From Cafeteria roenbergensis (Eukaryota > Sar > Bigyra > Bicosoecida > Cafeteriaceae), in contig VLTN01000001.1 in the NCBI GenBank assembly GCA_008330645.1, forward strand, positions 248,001 to 312,000: a stretch of DNA of 64,000 bases, in the 5' to 3' direction. Below the pieces are notes generated by a model. The model had not been told where the DNA came from. It did no database searches and saw nothing but the letters and a program-made list of their open reading frames with translations. Positions 31,001 to 39,573 of this stretch are shown here, piece by piece. The translations under genes were made by a program, and so were the position numbers. Position 1 is the stretch's first letter; every line of letters starts with the position of its first letter.

Positions 31001-32035
31001 CCGGAGGGTGTTGCCACAGAGGCCACCCACCACCCAGCGGCAGCCGACCGTCGCCCCTGCCCTCCGGCAGCGCCAGGCAAGCCCGCTGTTGCGGCCGATG
31101 GCGAGCCCCGCGCGGCAGTGGCCCCGCCTGCCCTGCCTGGGACGCCGTCGATCCGCAAGCGACGCCCTCCGCCTCGCGCTCGCAGCCCGGCGCCGTCGGC
31201 CTTGTTCACGGAGGGGGCGAGCGCTGTGGCGGCCAGGCTGGAGGAGGCGCTTTGGAGCCATCCCCCCTCCTACGGCTGGACGCCAGTGCCCCCTCCGTCC
31301 GTGTCCGCTCCCGCCGCCCCGACGCCAGCCGCCGGAAGCCCTGGCCGCACCCCGACCACGCCGGATCGGTCGGTGCTTCGGGGGGCGTCGCCGCCTCTTG
31401 CCCCCTCGACGCCCTCGGCGCCCCCGCCCCGGGGCGTCGCTCCCTCCTCTCGCCGCGCGGGGAGCCGGCGCCGCGCAGGCTCTGGCCTTCCGCCCGCGCT
31501 CGCCCGCTGGCACCGGCTGGCGTCGCGCGTCGTCTCCAAGGTCGCCACCGCAAACGGGTCTGATCATGCCCTCGCCGGCCCCAAGCAGCAGGCGGAGCAA
31601 GCTGCGCTGGGGGCGCGTGGAGCCAGCGGAGCAGGCAGGGCATCGAACAGCCATGCCCACTCCACAAGCGCGGGCCGCCGCGCCCGAGCGCGCGCTCCTG
31701 CCTCCGTGGGCTCGCGAGCCCACCACAAGCCATCGCCCGACCTCCCAGACAGCCTCCGACCCGACGCCGGCGACGCAATGTCGCTCGACTCGGACTCCGC
31801 GCGCCAGCAGATCCGCGCCCGAGACCGCATGGCCCGCGCTGTGGCCAGGGCCAACCCCGACGCGCGCAACGGGCGTCCGCAGCCTGTCTCTCGGGGGCAT
31901 GCAGCGGCCCGGCACACGCAGCGTGCGCGAGCGCCCGTGGCCGCGGCAGACGGCTGCGAGTGGTCCAGCCCGCCGCACGACGACGCGAGCGCCGCGAGCC
32001 GTGTTCGCAGGCGCCCCGACGACGCTCTTGAGTGA
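28034..32035 (+). CDS. WW-domain protein with long disordered region
   Basis: A single frame of 1333 residues from the ATG at 28034 (GGGCGACATGAGCG). Two WW-like modules lie at the N-terminus. The first (about 10-40) has TGRPYWHSTSSKESKWSLP, with the first Trp replaced. The second (about 133-178) starts LWRAARDPATGAVFYWN and closes with RWTRPEGV after a longer loop than usual. WW domains bind proline-rich peptides. The remaining 1150 residues are Ala/Ser/Pro/Glu-rich, with a short direct repeat (GPTEAERGQSRL-type, about 29395-29463) and Arg-rich stretches towards the end. No catalytic domain is visible. Could be a scaffold or RNA-processing factor; the function cannot be assigned from sequence. 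Confidence 0.7.
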   Translation: MSAAAGPSGRTVYIECMDAETGRPYWHSTSSKESKWSLPPDALPEDIWVRSGHKKDRKYVNKATGEVQQHKPVARHAKGLRVGEILVAASRATPSGRGPEPVNASPRRSLAGSESLAGDSSVRSESASRSVRSDCGLWRAARDPATGAVFYWNRDAAKAVKRGTAPAHAAAPRWTRPEGVEFSSFWRLEGEVDAGSGKEQEQAAGSPTALKPAPSVASVLKAAASASKADAGASARPQAATPAAAARGSATASGTPSTGGHRPGSASESRSSSASQASFSAGSARARAPRLTVDTGGDSPPLQPAVGTDSAEAEARQLAAAEERAGVGAGVDGGGGGGAAEGGAAAARAEAAQPESGQARAGAGGGGSEGDAEAGSPTAPAPVDKGDAGQTPGEAPMSLAAASDGPEAGDGAGEDTAAAEAGVTATGAPGGRSGSGSGSSPRGAGGADAVLSHGPTEAERGQSRLPTEAERGQSRLPMESAEPAESAEPVEAAEAAAPAEPVESAAPAVPAAQELSGSDAAATAGNSLPDHQAAAGAGQPSVDRCAAGPAAPESAAAPSLLSGEPEVAGSAPARTERAAPFANQSEAGPTANLDAEAATAPARSASPGATGDGASAGQSRSGEADRDEVPSWVTARVSQALDGVDMTRFRSIGRSLNPSAARADSATPEERAARLRLRTARAAAALAAPPPQKRPATRSPPAGPPAASARPPASRPPHTGAGSSPSAPTARRQGDVSAPSTPPTRQLHPSTHVLRAAIGSMGEGALLGTLQGGPRAPGPAGALWGSAHTSPVDALLGPRSRRARPHQPREGDQPASAGGGRESGDAARLGDGGGLDTTSPAQTAAEALRRHEEQVQRMAAESPASLTGSLERNTLCGGRDSAAGSPNGQGCAPGWPAEASTGPAWIGFNAGSRQSAAAAAAAETASPSGEHGSVGSGSRVGTDDTPIGGAQADSTASAAAASSQLPRVRARFNAETGKFSAPAPGDTAVPEGVATEATHHPAAADRRPCPPAAPGKPAVAADGEPRAAVAPPALPGTPSIRKRRPPPRARSPAPSALFTEGASAVAARLEEALWSHPPSYGWTPVPPPSVSAPAAPTPAAGSPGRTPTTPDRSVLRGASPPLAPSTPSAPPPRGVAPSSRRAGSRRRAGSGLPPALARWHRLASRVVSKVATANGSDHALAGPKQQAEQAALGARGASGAGRASNSHAHSTSAGRRARARAPASVGSRAHHKPSPDLPDSLRPDAGDAMSLDSDSARQQIRARDRMARAVARANPDARNGRPQPVSRGHAAARHTQRARAPVAAADGCEWSSPPHDDASAASRVRRRPDDALE

Positions 32036-32319
32036 TGCGGGAAACATGCCGCGCTTGCGGGGCGAGCAAAGCGTGGCGCCTGGCGCGAGGGAGCGGAGAC
32101 GGTCCCCTGCTAGGAAGAGGCCCTCCCAGCCGGCAGCGTGAGGGCTACACGTTGAAAGCCAAACGCCAAAAAACAACGCTTTCTTCTCTGGCCACGACAT
32201 GCACGCACACGCAATGCCTGGGACACGCTCGCTGACCCTTTTGCTGTCGACACCGTCGCCCACGCGCGCCCCCAGAGCGGCAAAACGCTGCCAGCGGTTT
32301 CGGCCCAGGGCAGGGCGGC
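32036..32319. other. Convergent intergenic, 284 bp
   Basis: Lies between the WW-domain gene (+) and the MICU-like gene (-), both ending here. It is somewhat less GC-rich than its surroundings. No gene or repeat was seen; it presumably holds both polyadenylation regions. Confidence 0.4.
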
Positions 32320-34649
32320 TCAGCGGTCGTCGCCCAGACCAACAGCCTGCATGGCGCACTTGGGCACGCGAGCGAGCGCGCGCAAGAGAGGCCACCCCCT
32401 CGGGCGGGAAAGCTCCCTTCCCGCTGCCGACCGCAGCGCGCCACACAGCTCCTCTGCCGAAAGCGTTCCGTCCCCGTCCGCGTCGAAGAGGGCGAAAATG
32501 ACGTTTTCTTGCGTCTCGGTCAGCATGCAGGGGCCGTCCCGGTCCGGAATGCTCGAGAGCACTGCGCGAGTGGCACGCCTGAAGCCAGCACGGGACACGC
32601 CCAGCCCGGCGTGCCCGCCCTCGGCGTGGTGTGCTGCGCGCAACGCAACCTCTAGCATTGCCGTGTGATCGAGCAGCTCGTCCAGCACCTGCATCTCCTC
32701 CAGCGTGACGCAGCCTGTTGCGTCGTCGCGAGCCTGCGCAGCCACCCGGCTCGCTTTGGCTGCTGCCGCCTTGCTGCTCCCCATCTCAGGCCCGGCCTCT
32801 GCCCCGGCTCCGGCCCCGGCCCCGGCCTCGGCCCCGGCCTCGGCCCCGTCCTCGGCGCTGGTCTCGGCCTCCGGTGCCACGGGGGCCAGGATCCCTCCGA
32901 TCTTTGCCTCTGCCCTGCGAATGATGACCTCGGCCATGTCGGGGCGAACGCGGGACGCGAAGAGCCGGGCAAACTCCGCAGGGGAGAGGCGTCCGGATCT
33001 GTCCACATCGAGGGCCTCAAACTCCGCGCGGTGGAGCGCGGTGCGGAGCCGCCGCCTGAAGCCCACCACCTGGGGCAGCAGAAGCCTGTGAGAGGAGGCG
33101 CCCGCCGTCGCCCCTGTCGCGGGCTCCACGGGCTCGCCCACGGAGGTCATGCGGGCGAGCAGAGCCGTGTGGGCCTTGGCCATGCGACCCTGGCTGGTGC
33201 CTGCAACGGACTTGTCTCGCACCGCGGCACCCACGTTGGAGCCTCGGCGGAGGGCTGCCAGCATCTCCACGCCCTCCGCCGGCTCGAGCTGTCCGTTGCG
33301 GTTCACATCGAACGTCCGGAAGGCGAGGCGGAGGGACGGCGCGTCATCCGTCGCTGTGCGACCCAGCTCCAGCAGCGTGAGCGCAGTGACGAACTCCCCA
33401 AAGTCAACGTCGCCGTCACCGTCGGAGTCGACGATGGCGGCGAAAGTGGCCCACGTCTTCATGCGGCGGAGCTCTGCCACGACTGCGCTGCCCAGCTCCG
33501 GGTCCTCCACGCCCTCGCAGCCATCGTCCGTGACCCCGGCCAGAGTCTCCACGGCGTCAGTGAGAGCTCCGTGCGAGATTCCAGCCGCGTGCAGGGCGGC
33601 AAGGTGCGTGCCGTTGTCGACGGTGCCCGTCGCCCGGGCGAGAAGCAGGCTGAGGGCGGCAGCCGACGCTGCGGGGGTCGAAGCCAGTCCGGCCGTTGAT
33701 GCGGATGCGGCCACCGCCGCGACGTCGGCCGTGTACTGGTCCCGGACCGCCTGCGATTGAAGGCGGCGAGAAGGGGATGGCTGCTGCCAGACTCAGGGCA
33801 GAACTCGCCGACGCGGGTTCATTGCTCCCAACGCGCCGACGGCAGCTGCCCGACTGCAGCACCGCGCTCGCAGCGGTCACGCCAAGCATGGCACGAGCCT
33901 GCCGCGAGGGGCGTCTCCCCCCAACATCTGCGCTCAGCTGCGCGCCACGGGCTGCGCTTACCGGTGAGGACTTCTCCTTTCTCGCGGCGAAGCGGAATTT
34001 TGGGTTTGGGGACCCCACGCGGCCGCCCAGCAGCCTGTTGTACGGAACCAGTGCGCGGACCATGTCCTCAGGCACCATCAGCGGCTCCCCCGAATCCTGC
34101 GAGAGGCGAGTCGCGCTCATGCGGGCCAAAAGCGGTGCTGTTCGGAACGCCCATCGGCGCAAACGCCGAGCGCGGCCAGAGGCGAGCGCGACCCGGCTCA
34201 CTGGGTCCTCGACGGAGGCAAAGTATTCAAAAAGCTTCTCCGGGTTGGCGAAGCGGCGCAGCCGGTTCTCGTATTCGCCTGGGGGAAGAAGAAAAAGGCG
34301 CGGCCGTTCACAAACACCACAGCAATTCCAAACCTGTGACTGCCCAGCACAGGGGAACCTCGGCTGCCACCCAGCCAGGCGCAATTGGGCACGAGCGCTC
34401 TGACCGAGTGCAGGTATTTCCCGCGCCGCGCACGCTCCAGGCCCGCTGAGGCGCACCTTGCAGGATTTCCGAGCGCGATGGGGCGGCCTCCGCGACGCCC
34501 ATCGTGGCACCTGCCCCGACGGCTGCTGCAGCCATGGCGGCAGCAGCCCTGCCCATAGCAGGCATGCTTCGGAACATGGCACCGGGCTCGGCAATGAGCC
34601 CACCGGTGGGCAAGCGCGGGCCGAACCGAGCGCCCCGAGGGCTCTGCAT
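32320..34649 (-). CDS. MICU1: MICU-type mitochondrial calcium-uptake sensor
   Basis: Three exons, 34649-34457, 34278-33962 and 33750-32320, with phases 1 and 0 that join cleanly, giving 646 residues (human MICU1: 476). MICU proteins gate the mitochondrial calcium uniporter from the intermembrane space. Evidence: an N-terminal basic leader followed by a small hydrophobic Ala-rich segment; the family block YENRLRRFANPEKLFEYFAS with MVPEDMVRAL (exon 2); and a C-terminus in which the last EF-hand (FALFDADGDGT) is followed by LSRPRGWPLLRALARVPKCA, as in MICU1. Four canonical EF-hand loops lie at about 278-289, 318-329, 418-429 and 593-604, each with Asp at 1 and Glu at 12, where MICU1 has two. An Ala/Glu-rich minisatellite-coded insert lies between the third and fourth. 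The start is uncertain by a few codons. Divergent from the XRN gene, 75 bp apart. Confidence 0.85.
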
Positions 34650-34724
34650 TCGCGGCTGCTTGACGCGAACAAGATTGCCCGGAGGAAAAATTACGGAACT
34701 GCACACGAGTCAAGGCCCGGCCCA
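34650..34724. promoter_or_regulatory. Very short divergent promoter (MICU / XRN)
   Basis: Only 75 bp separate the two start codons. The region is less GC-rich (GGAAAAATTACGGAACTG) than its flanks. At least one of the transcripts must start inside the other gene's promoter or first exon unless the 5' leaders are extremely short. Confidence 0.45.
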
Positions 34725-37700
34725 ATGGGAGTTCCGCGCCTCTGGCGGTGGCTTACTGGCGCTCACAAGCAGTGCGTGCGCTTTGCTGCGGATGCGGCCG
34801 ACCTTGCTACGTGGCTGGAGGAACACTCTGGACTTGATGCGCCTGCCAGCATGGACGCGCTAGCCATCGACCTCAACGCCACCATCCACAACGCCAACAT
34901 CAACCCGGACGGCGGCATTGCGGCATGCGACCCCCTTGCGTGCTCCGAGGAGCTCTTCAACCAGGTGTTCGGGCTTGTCCCGAAGCAGCTCGAGGCAGCT
35001 CTCCAGCTGCGCGCGGATCCCGACTGCATGGAGGACCTCAAGCGCGAGTTCGCGCAAATGACGCCGCCCGAGGCGCTGGCCCTGTCCGACCTCGTCAATG
35101 CGGCGCTGGACTCGGCCGGGTGCCCTCGTGGCGACGCCCGGCTCAGAATTTTCCTGCGCGGCGCGCTGCTTCGCCTGGCGGCCATTATTTGGACGATGGC
35201 GCCCGGAAAGGCGTTGTTTGTGGCCCTTGACGGCCCCGCGCCAGCGGCAAAGTTCACGCAGCAGCGTGAGCGGCGGTACCGGTCGTCGCACGGCATGTTC
35301 ACGGCGGCAAGCTCCGGCGGCGCCACCAGCGTCCTGGCCACCGAGGGCTTCGGCCCTATCGACACGGTGCAGGGGGCGGCTGCCACGTCCTCGCAGCTGT
35401 ACGACCCCTCGGCGATCTCGCCCGGCACGGCGCTGATGCGCTTCGTCGATTCCTCGGTGCGGCACCTGCTCGAGGCCATGGCCACAGCGCCGGCGATGGC
35501 CACCCCAGGAGCCGCCTCTGGAGCAGGAAGCGGGGAGGGGGTGACCGCGGGGCTGGGCGACCACGCCATGGCCAGCACACGTCCCCCGCGCGTCGTGGGC
35601 GCGCCCGCCACGGCGGAGCGGCGCTTCGTCGCCAAGGGCGCCATCGTGGTGTTCAGCGGCGCTGGCGACGCCGGCGAGGGCGAGCACAAGCTCATGGCGC
35701 TCCTGCGCTCCTGGCTGGCAGGGGGCGCTGCTGCGGCCGCCAAGGAGGCCCTTCGCTGGCAAGGCTCCGACTCGCGCACCTCCGGCTGCTGGGGCAGAGC
35801 CGTCGGCGACGAGAGCGGCCTGTTCTGGTGGGAGGGCTCTGCCGGCCAGTCGGCGGAGGTGACCGCCGCGGCCGGCAGAGCCGCGCCCCGCGGCGCCACC
35901 GTCACGTTCTGGGGGCCGGACGGAGACGCGCTGGTCCTTGGCCTCTCTCTGCTGGGCAGATTCGGGGCGGCGGCGCCCATGGCCGCCACGGAGGGAGGCG
36001 CCGCCGTCGGCGCTGCTGCGGTGCCCCCGCTGCGAGAGGTCGTCATCGCCCGGGACTACGACAAGGCCTTCCGGCGGGAGTGGCGCTCCCAGATGAAGGC
36101 GGACCGCCGTGCCGCCGGGGGCGGCGACGAGGCCGAAGGAGACGACTCGGAGAGCAACTCCGAATCGAGCGACGCGGGCAGCAGGGGGCGCCGCCGCGGA
36201 GGCAAGGGCAAGGGCTCCAAGCGCAAGGGGGGCGCGTCGCAGCGCCGCAGGTCTTCCGCCGCGGAGGCAGCAGCGGAGGCCAGGGCCGCAGGCTTGGCGC
36301 CGATGCCCGGGGCAGGCGCGGACTGGGACTCCCCCAAGCCTGCCCGGGACGCGGCGGCGTCCGCAGCGGAAGCGACGGCTCGCGCCGACGGCACCGCAGA
36401 GCCCAGCGGTCGCATCCTGTCGCGCACCGGTCAGCGCTGGCTCAGCGACAAGGGCCGCCGCGTCCGCCGCCCTCTCGGCTCCTTCGTGAGCTGCCGCCAG
36501 CTGGCAGAGCACCTGTTCGACGATGCCGGGTCCGCCAAGCGCGGTGGCAAGCACCGCAAGGGCCGGCACGGCGCCCACGGCGCCCACGGCGGCCACGGCG
36601 GCCACGGCGGCGGAAGTGCGGACTCGCATCGCGCCGGGCCGGCCCACGAGACCGCGTCGCTGCCGCCCGCCCCCGCCCCCAGAGCGGAGGGGACCCCCTC
36701 CTGGGCCCTCTCCTCCCGGCAGAGCCACCGCTGCATCGACCTCGTCCCGGTCATGTGCGCCATGGGCAACGACTTCCTGCCCCGCCCCGAGGCGCTGGAC
36801 CTCGACTCGCGCGGCATGGCCGGCCTGCTCGCGGCCTACCGGGAGGCCGAGGAGGAGATGGCCCGGGCCTCCCGCGGCGCGCCCCTCGGCGACTACGCAA
36901 ACGTCCCAGCCGGCGCCTCGGCGCTCCCCTGGCGTCCCCTCGTGGCCTGCATGACCGACGATCCCTCCGATCCGGCCCAGCCCGGCGTGGTCGTCGGCCT
37001 CCGGTTCCTTGCGCGGTTCTTGTGGCGCGCAGCCTCGGACGCGGAGCGGGCCGACCTCTCCTCGGCGCTCGACGGCATCGCCCGCATGAGCGACTCGGAC
37101 GACGGGGCACCGCTGGCTCTGCCGACATCGGGGGTCGTGGGCGCGAGCGGCGCGATGGGAGCGCTGAAGCAGCGGTCCGTGAGCTCTGCCGCGTCGGCGC
37201 ACAGCAGTGGCCCGGCGAGCGACCCCGCGTCGCTCACTCTGCTGCGCCGAATCCGGTCGTCTTGGACGGCGGACGGCGGCGCCGTGCGCGGCGGGCTGGA
37301 CGAGGAGGACCTGGGTGGCTCTGCCCGAGGCGACTGGTACGCCTCTCACATGAGCGGGTGCGGTCCGATGCGGCATGTGCGTGAGGTGGCCAGCGGAGCG
37401 GGCGGCGATGCGGCGTCTGGGGAGCAGGGCGAGGGCCCTTGGCCGTCGGACATGGCAGGCGCAGCTGCCAGGCCTGCAAGCGAGTCACAGGCGGAGACGC
37501 AGGCGGAGGCCGAGGCCGAGGCCGAGCCAGCGGCAGCGGTCGCGGCAGCGGCAGCAGGAAAAGGCGATGCCGCAGGAAGTGCTGCGCGCCGACCGGCGCG
37601 CCGCCTCACCGAGGCGAGCGTTGAGGATACGCTCGCCGTGGCGTGCGAGGCGTGGGTCGCCGGCCTGGGGTTCACCTGCGCTTACTATCTCACGGGGCTG

Positions 37701-38342
37701 CCCAGCTGGCACTTCCGCTACCCCTTCGCGCACGCGCCCATGCTCTCTGACGTGGGCTGCTGGGCCGCCTGCGCCGGGGGCAGGGCAGCCGGGGGGCCCA
37801 TGCCTGAGCTGGGGCTGGTGGACGCACGCATCGAGGACGGCGAGGCTTCGCTGGCAGTGGCGCTCGGGGCGCCGCTGTGCGCTGCAGCGCACTGCGCCTC
37901 AGTGATCACGCCCTACTCGCTCCACCTGCTGCCCCCCACGCTTCGATCCGCGATGGGAGGGCTGCTGCCGTGGGCGCCAGTCACCAGCCCTGGGGCGCTG
38001 CTCCCGGTGCGGCCGGCGAAGGGGGGCGCCGCCAGCCCGCCCGGCGCCGCGGCTGACGCGGCGGCGCACCCCATCCCGCCGCTTGAGGCCGTGCCGCCAG
38101 CCCTGCTGGCCGCTGTCGGCTCATCCTCGTCGCCGCAGGCATGGTGGTTCCCTGCCTGGGAGGACGTCAGGCAGGACAGCGAGAAGGCCATGGCCGACTG
38201 GCAGGTCAAGCTCTGGATCCCCCTGGCCGGAGTGGGCTGGGCAGAGCGCGTGGGGCGGGCCTGGGAGGCAGCCGTGGCCGGGCAGGATGAGAGCGACGCT
38301 TTCAAGCTTCCCACCGGAGCCAACGTCATCACGGCCACCTGA
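34725..38342 (+). CDS. XRN: 5'-3' exoribonuclease, XRN family
   Basis: A single frame of 1205 residues from the ATG at 34725, giving the classical start MGVPRLWRWL. XRN enzymes degrade 5'-monophosphorylated RNA processively, in the cytoplasm (XRN1) or nucleus (XRN2). Conserved N-terminal-domain motifs in order: IDLNATIHNAN (about 50), ALFVALDGPAPAAKFTQQRERRY (about 165), GTALMRFVDS, IVVFSGAGDAGEGEHK (about 315), FWGPDGDALVLGLSLL (about 405), and MGNDFLPRPEALDL (about 680). Acidic metal-binding residues are retained within these. Long inserts split the domain: a Lys/Arg/Gly-rich segment at about 470-560 and a His/Gly-rich (HGAHGAHGGHGGHG) segment at about 620. No zinc knuckle is visible. I cannot decide between XRN1 and XRN2 type; basic KGKGSKRKGG patches suggest nuclear. 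Confidence 0.88.
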   Translation: MGVPRLWRWLTGAHKQCVRFAADAADLATWLEEHSGLDAPASMDALAIDLNATIHNANINPDGGIAACDPLACSEELFNQVFGLVPKQLEAALQLRADPDCMEDLKREFAQMTPPEALALSDLVNAALDSAGCPRGDARLRIFLRGALLRLAAIIWTMAPGKALFVALDGPAPAAKFTQQRERRYRSSHGMFTAASSGGATSVLATEGFGPIDTVQGAAATSSQLYDPSAISPGTALMRFVDSSVRHLLEAMATAPAMATPGAASGAGSGEGVTAGLGDHAMASTRPPRVVGAPATAERRFVAKGAIVVFSGAGDAGEGEHKLMALLRSWLAGGAAAAAKEALRWQGSDSRTSGCWGRAVGDESGLFWWEGSAGQSAEVTAAAGRAAPRGATVTFWGPDGDALVLGLSLLGRFGAAAPMAATEGGAAVGAAAVPPLREVVIARDYDKAFRREWRSQMKADRRAAGGGDEAEGDDSESNSESSDAGSRGRRRGGKGKGSKRKGGASQRRRSSAAEAAAEARAAGLAPMPGAGADWDSPKPARDAAASAAEATARADGTAEPSGRILSRTGQRWLSDKGRRVRRPLGSFVSCRQLAEHLFDDAGSAKRGGKHRKGRHGAHGAHGGHGGHGGGSADSHRAGPAHETASLPPAPAPRAEGTPSWALSSRQSHRCIDLVPVMCAMGNDFLPRPEALDLDSRGMAGLLAAYREAEEEMARASRGAPLGDYANVPAGASALPWRPLVACMTDDPSDPAQPGVVVGLRFLARFLWRAASDAERADLSSALDGIARMSDSDDGAPLALPTSGVVGASGAMGALKQRSVSSAASAHSSGPASDPASLTLLRRIRSSWTADGGAVRGGLDEEDLGGSARGDWYASHMSGCGPMRHVREVASGAGGDAASGEQGEGPWPSDMAGAAARPASESQAETQAEAEAEAEPAAAVAAAAAGKGDAAGSAARRPARRLTEASVEDTLAVACEAWVAGLGFTCAYYLTGLPSWHFRYPFAHAPMLSDVGCWAACAGGRAAGGPMPELGLVDARIEDGEASLAVALGAPLCAAAHCASVITPYSLHLLPPTLRSAMGGLLPWAPVTSPGALLPVRPAKGGAASPPGAAADAAAHPIPPLEAVPPALLAAVGSSSSPQAWWFPAWEDVRQDSEKAMADWQVKLWIPLAGVGWAERVGRAWEAAVAGQDESDAFKLPTGANVITAT

Positions 38343-38680
38343 TGGCCAAGGCCGACAGGCGCGCAGCGACCTGGAATCGTGGCCGAGCTGAGCCCTCTCG
38401 GGCTTTGCCCCGACCACCGTGCTTCGCCCAGCGGCCCGTTGTTCGCCTGGCAGCGCCACGCCTCTCGAAACCAGTCGGGCATTGCGCCGAGCCGGCTGCC
38501 TCCCCCACTCCGCAAGTCGCGCAATGGCGTGACAGTGTCGTGTGGCGAGCAGCGGCCGCGCTCCCCAGCTTCATGGAGCTCGTGAACGCGCTGCACACAA
38601 ACAAACAAGCACGCACGCACCGGCCCGGATCAGTGTTCCTTCGCGACGAGTACGAGCCGCGGTCTCGGCACCCACCGGGA
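38343..38680. other. Convergent intergenic, 338 bp
   Basis: Lies between the stops of the XRN gene (+) and the four-CX9C membrane protein (-). It contains ACAAACAAACAAGCACGCACGCAC at about 38597-38620, a simple A/C-rich run. No gene was seen. Confidence 0.4.
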
Positions 38681-39154
38681 CTACTCCCCGTTGACAATAC
38701 GCGTGGTCGCCTCTCTCGCGCAGGCATTGACGGCGTCGCTGGCTTCGCTGCACTCCTCCGCGGACTTGGTCTGACGGCAGTTCGTCAGCGCGACAAGCGC
38801 CGGCCGGCACGCCGCAGACACGCGCTCCGCAAGCTCTGAGGCCGCAAGCGCGCAACTTTGCGCATCGGAGCTTGCGCCCGCGCACGCTGGGCTGCCCGCT
38901 CCGCTGGTTTTTTCGCACACCGCGAGCGAATGCAGCTGCTTCTTGCAAGCAACCTCCACGTTCGGCGTCAGCTTCATCACCTCCGGCCTCGCGGAGTCGG
39001 GAACGGTGACCAGCGCAAACGACGACGGCGTGGCTGCCGACACCGCCAGCAGGAGAAAGGCGACGCCGAGAATGGCGAATTTCAGGATGTCGCACTTGCC
39101 GCACTTGCCCGAGCCCGCGTCGCTTCCGGCGCCGCTCACTGGCGCCCCAGGCAT
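38681..39154 (-). CDS. Small membrane protein with four CX9C motifs
   Basis: 157 residues from the ATG at 39154. An N-terminal Gly/Ser segment with C18 and C21 is followed by one hydrophobic helix (about 23-48). The C-terminal region holds four exactly spaced CX9C pairs: C70/C80, C91/C101, C116/C126 and C135/C145. They are separated by 10, 14 and 8 residues and can be read as two tandem twin-CX9C (CHCH-like) hairpins. Twin-CX9C proteins are typically oxidised by the Mia40/Erv1 pathway in the mitochondrial intermembrane space; a single-pass anchor with a tandem CHCH unit would put this region in that space. The specific family is not recognised. Alternative: a secretory disulfide-rich ectodomain. 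An in-frame upstream extension lacks a better ATG. Confidence 0.7.
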   Translation of the reverse strand: MPGAPVSGAGSDAGSGKCGKCDILKFAILGVAFLLLAVSAATPSSFALVTVPDSARPEVMKLTPNVEVACKKQLHSLAVCEKTSGAGSPACAGASSDAQSCALAASELAERVSAACRPALVALTNCRQTKSAEECSEASDAVNACAREATTRIVNGE

Positions 39155-39573
39155 GAGCAGCTGTCCCGCGATCGCGGCCCTCTTCACCTTAACGCCAGTG
39201 GGCGCAGCAAGGCTCCCGGCGGGGGGACGTGGGGGGGCCAGCACGAGTGCTGGGGAGTTGCGAACTCGGCGGCAGAGCGCTTGGCGTTCCCGTTGTGAAC
39301 GGCTGCGGCCGCCCCCGGAATCCTGCACTGCCCCGGCAAGAACCAAAGCCAAACTGACAGGCGGAGCCAGCGGGGTGCCTGGCCCACGTTGGCCGCCGAG
39401 CGACCGTTGAGAGTCCCTCAGGCCGGGCGACGCAGGCAATTGGCTGGGCTTGCGGTGTTGCAGGAGCGCCTCCCGCCCCTTGCGCTTGCGCTTGCGGCCG
39501 TGGGCGGCTCGGGGGACTGCCGGGAAGGCGCCGGGTACATCACCTCTTTCGCCCAGCTGCGTAGCAGTCGCTG
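39155..39573. promoter_or_regulatory. Divergent intergenic region, 419 bp
   Basis: Lies between the divergent start codons of the CX9C membrane protein (-) and the IQ/coiled-coil protein (+). Both promoters are expected here. No repeat or other gene was recognised. Confidence 0.4.
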
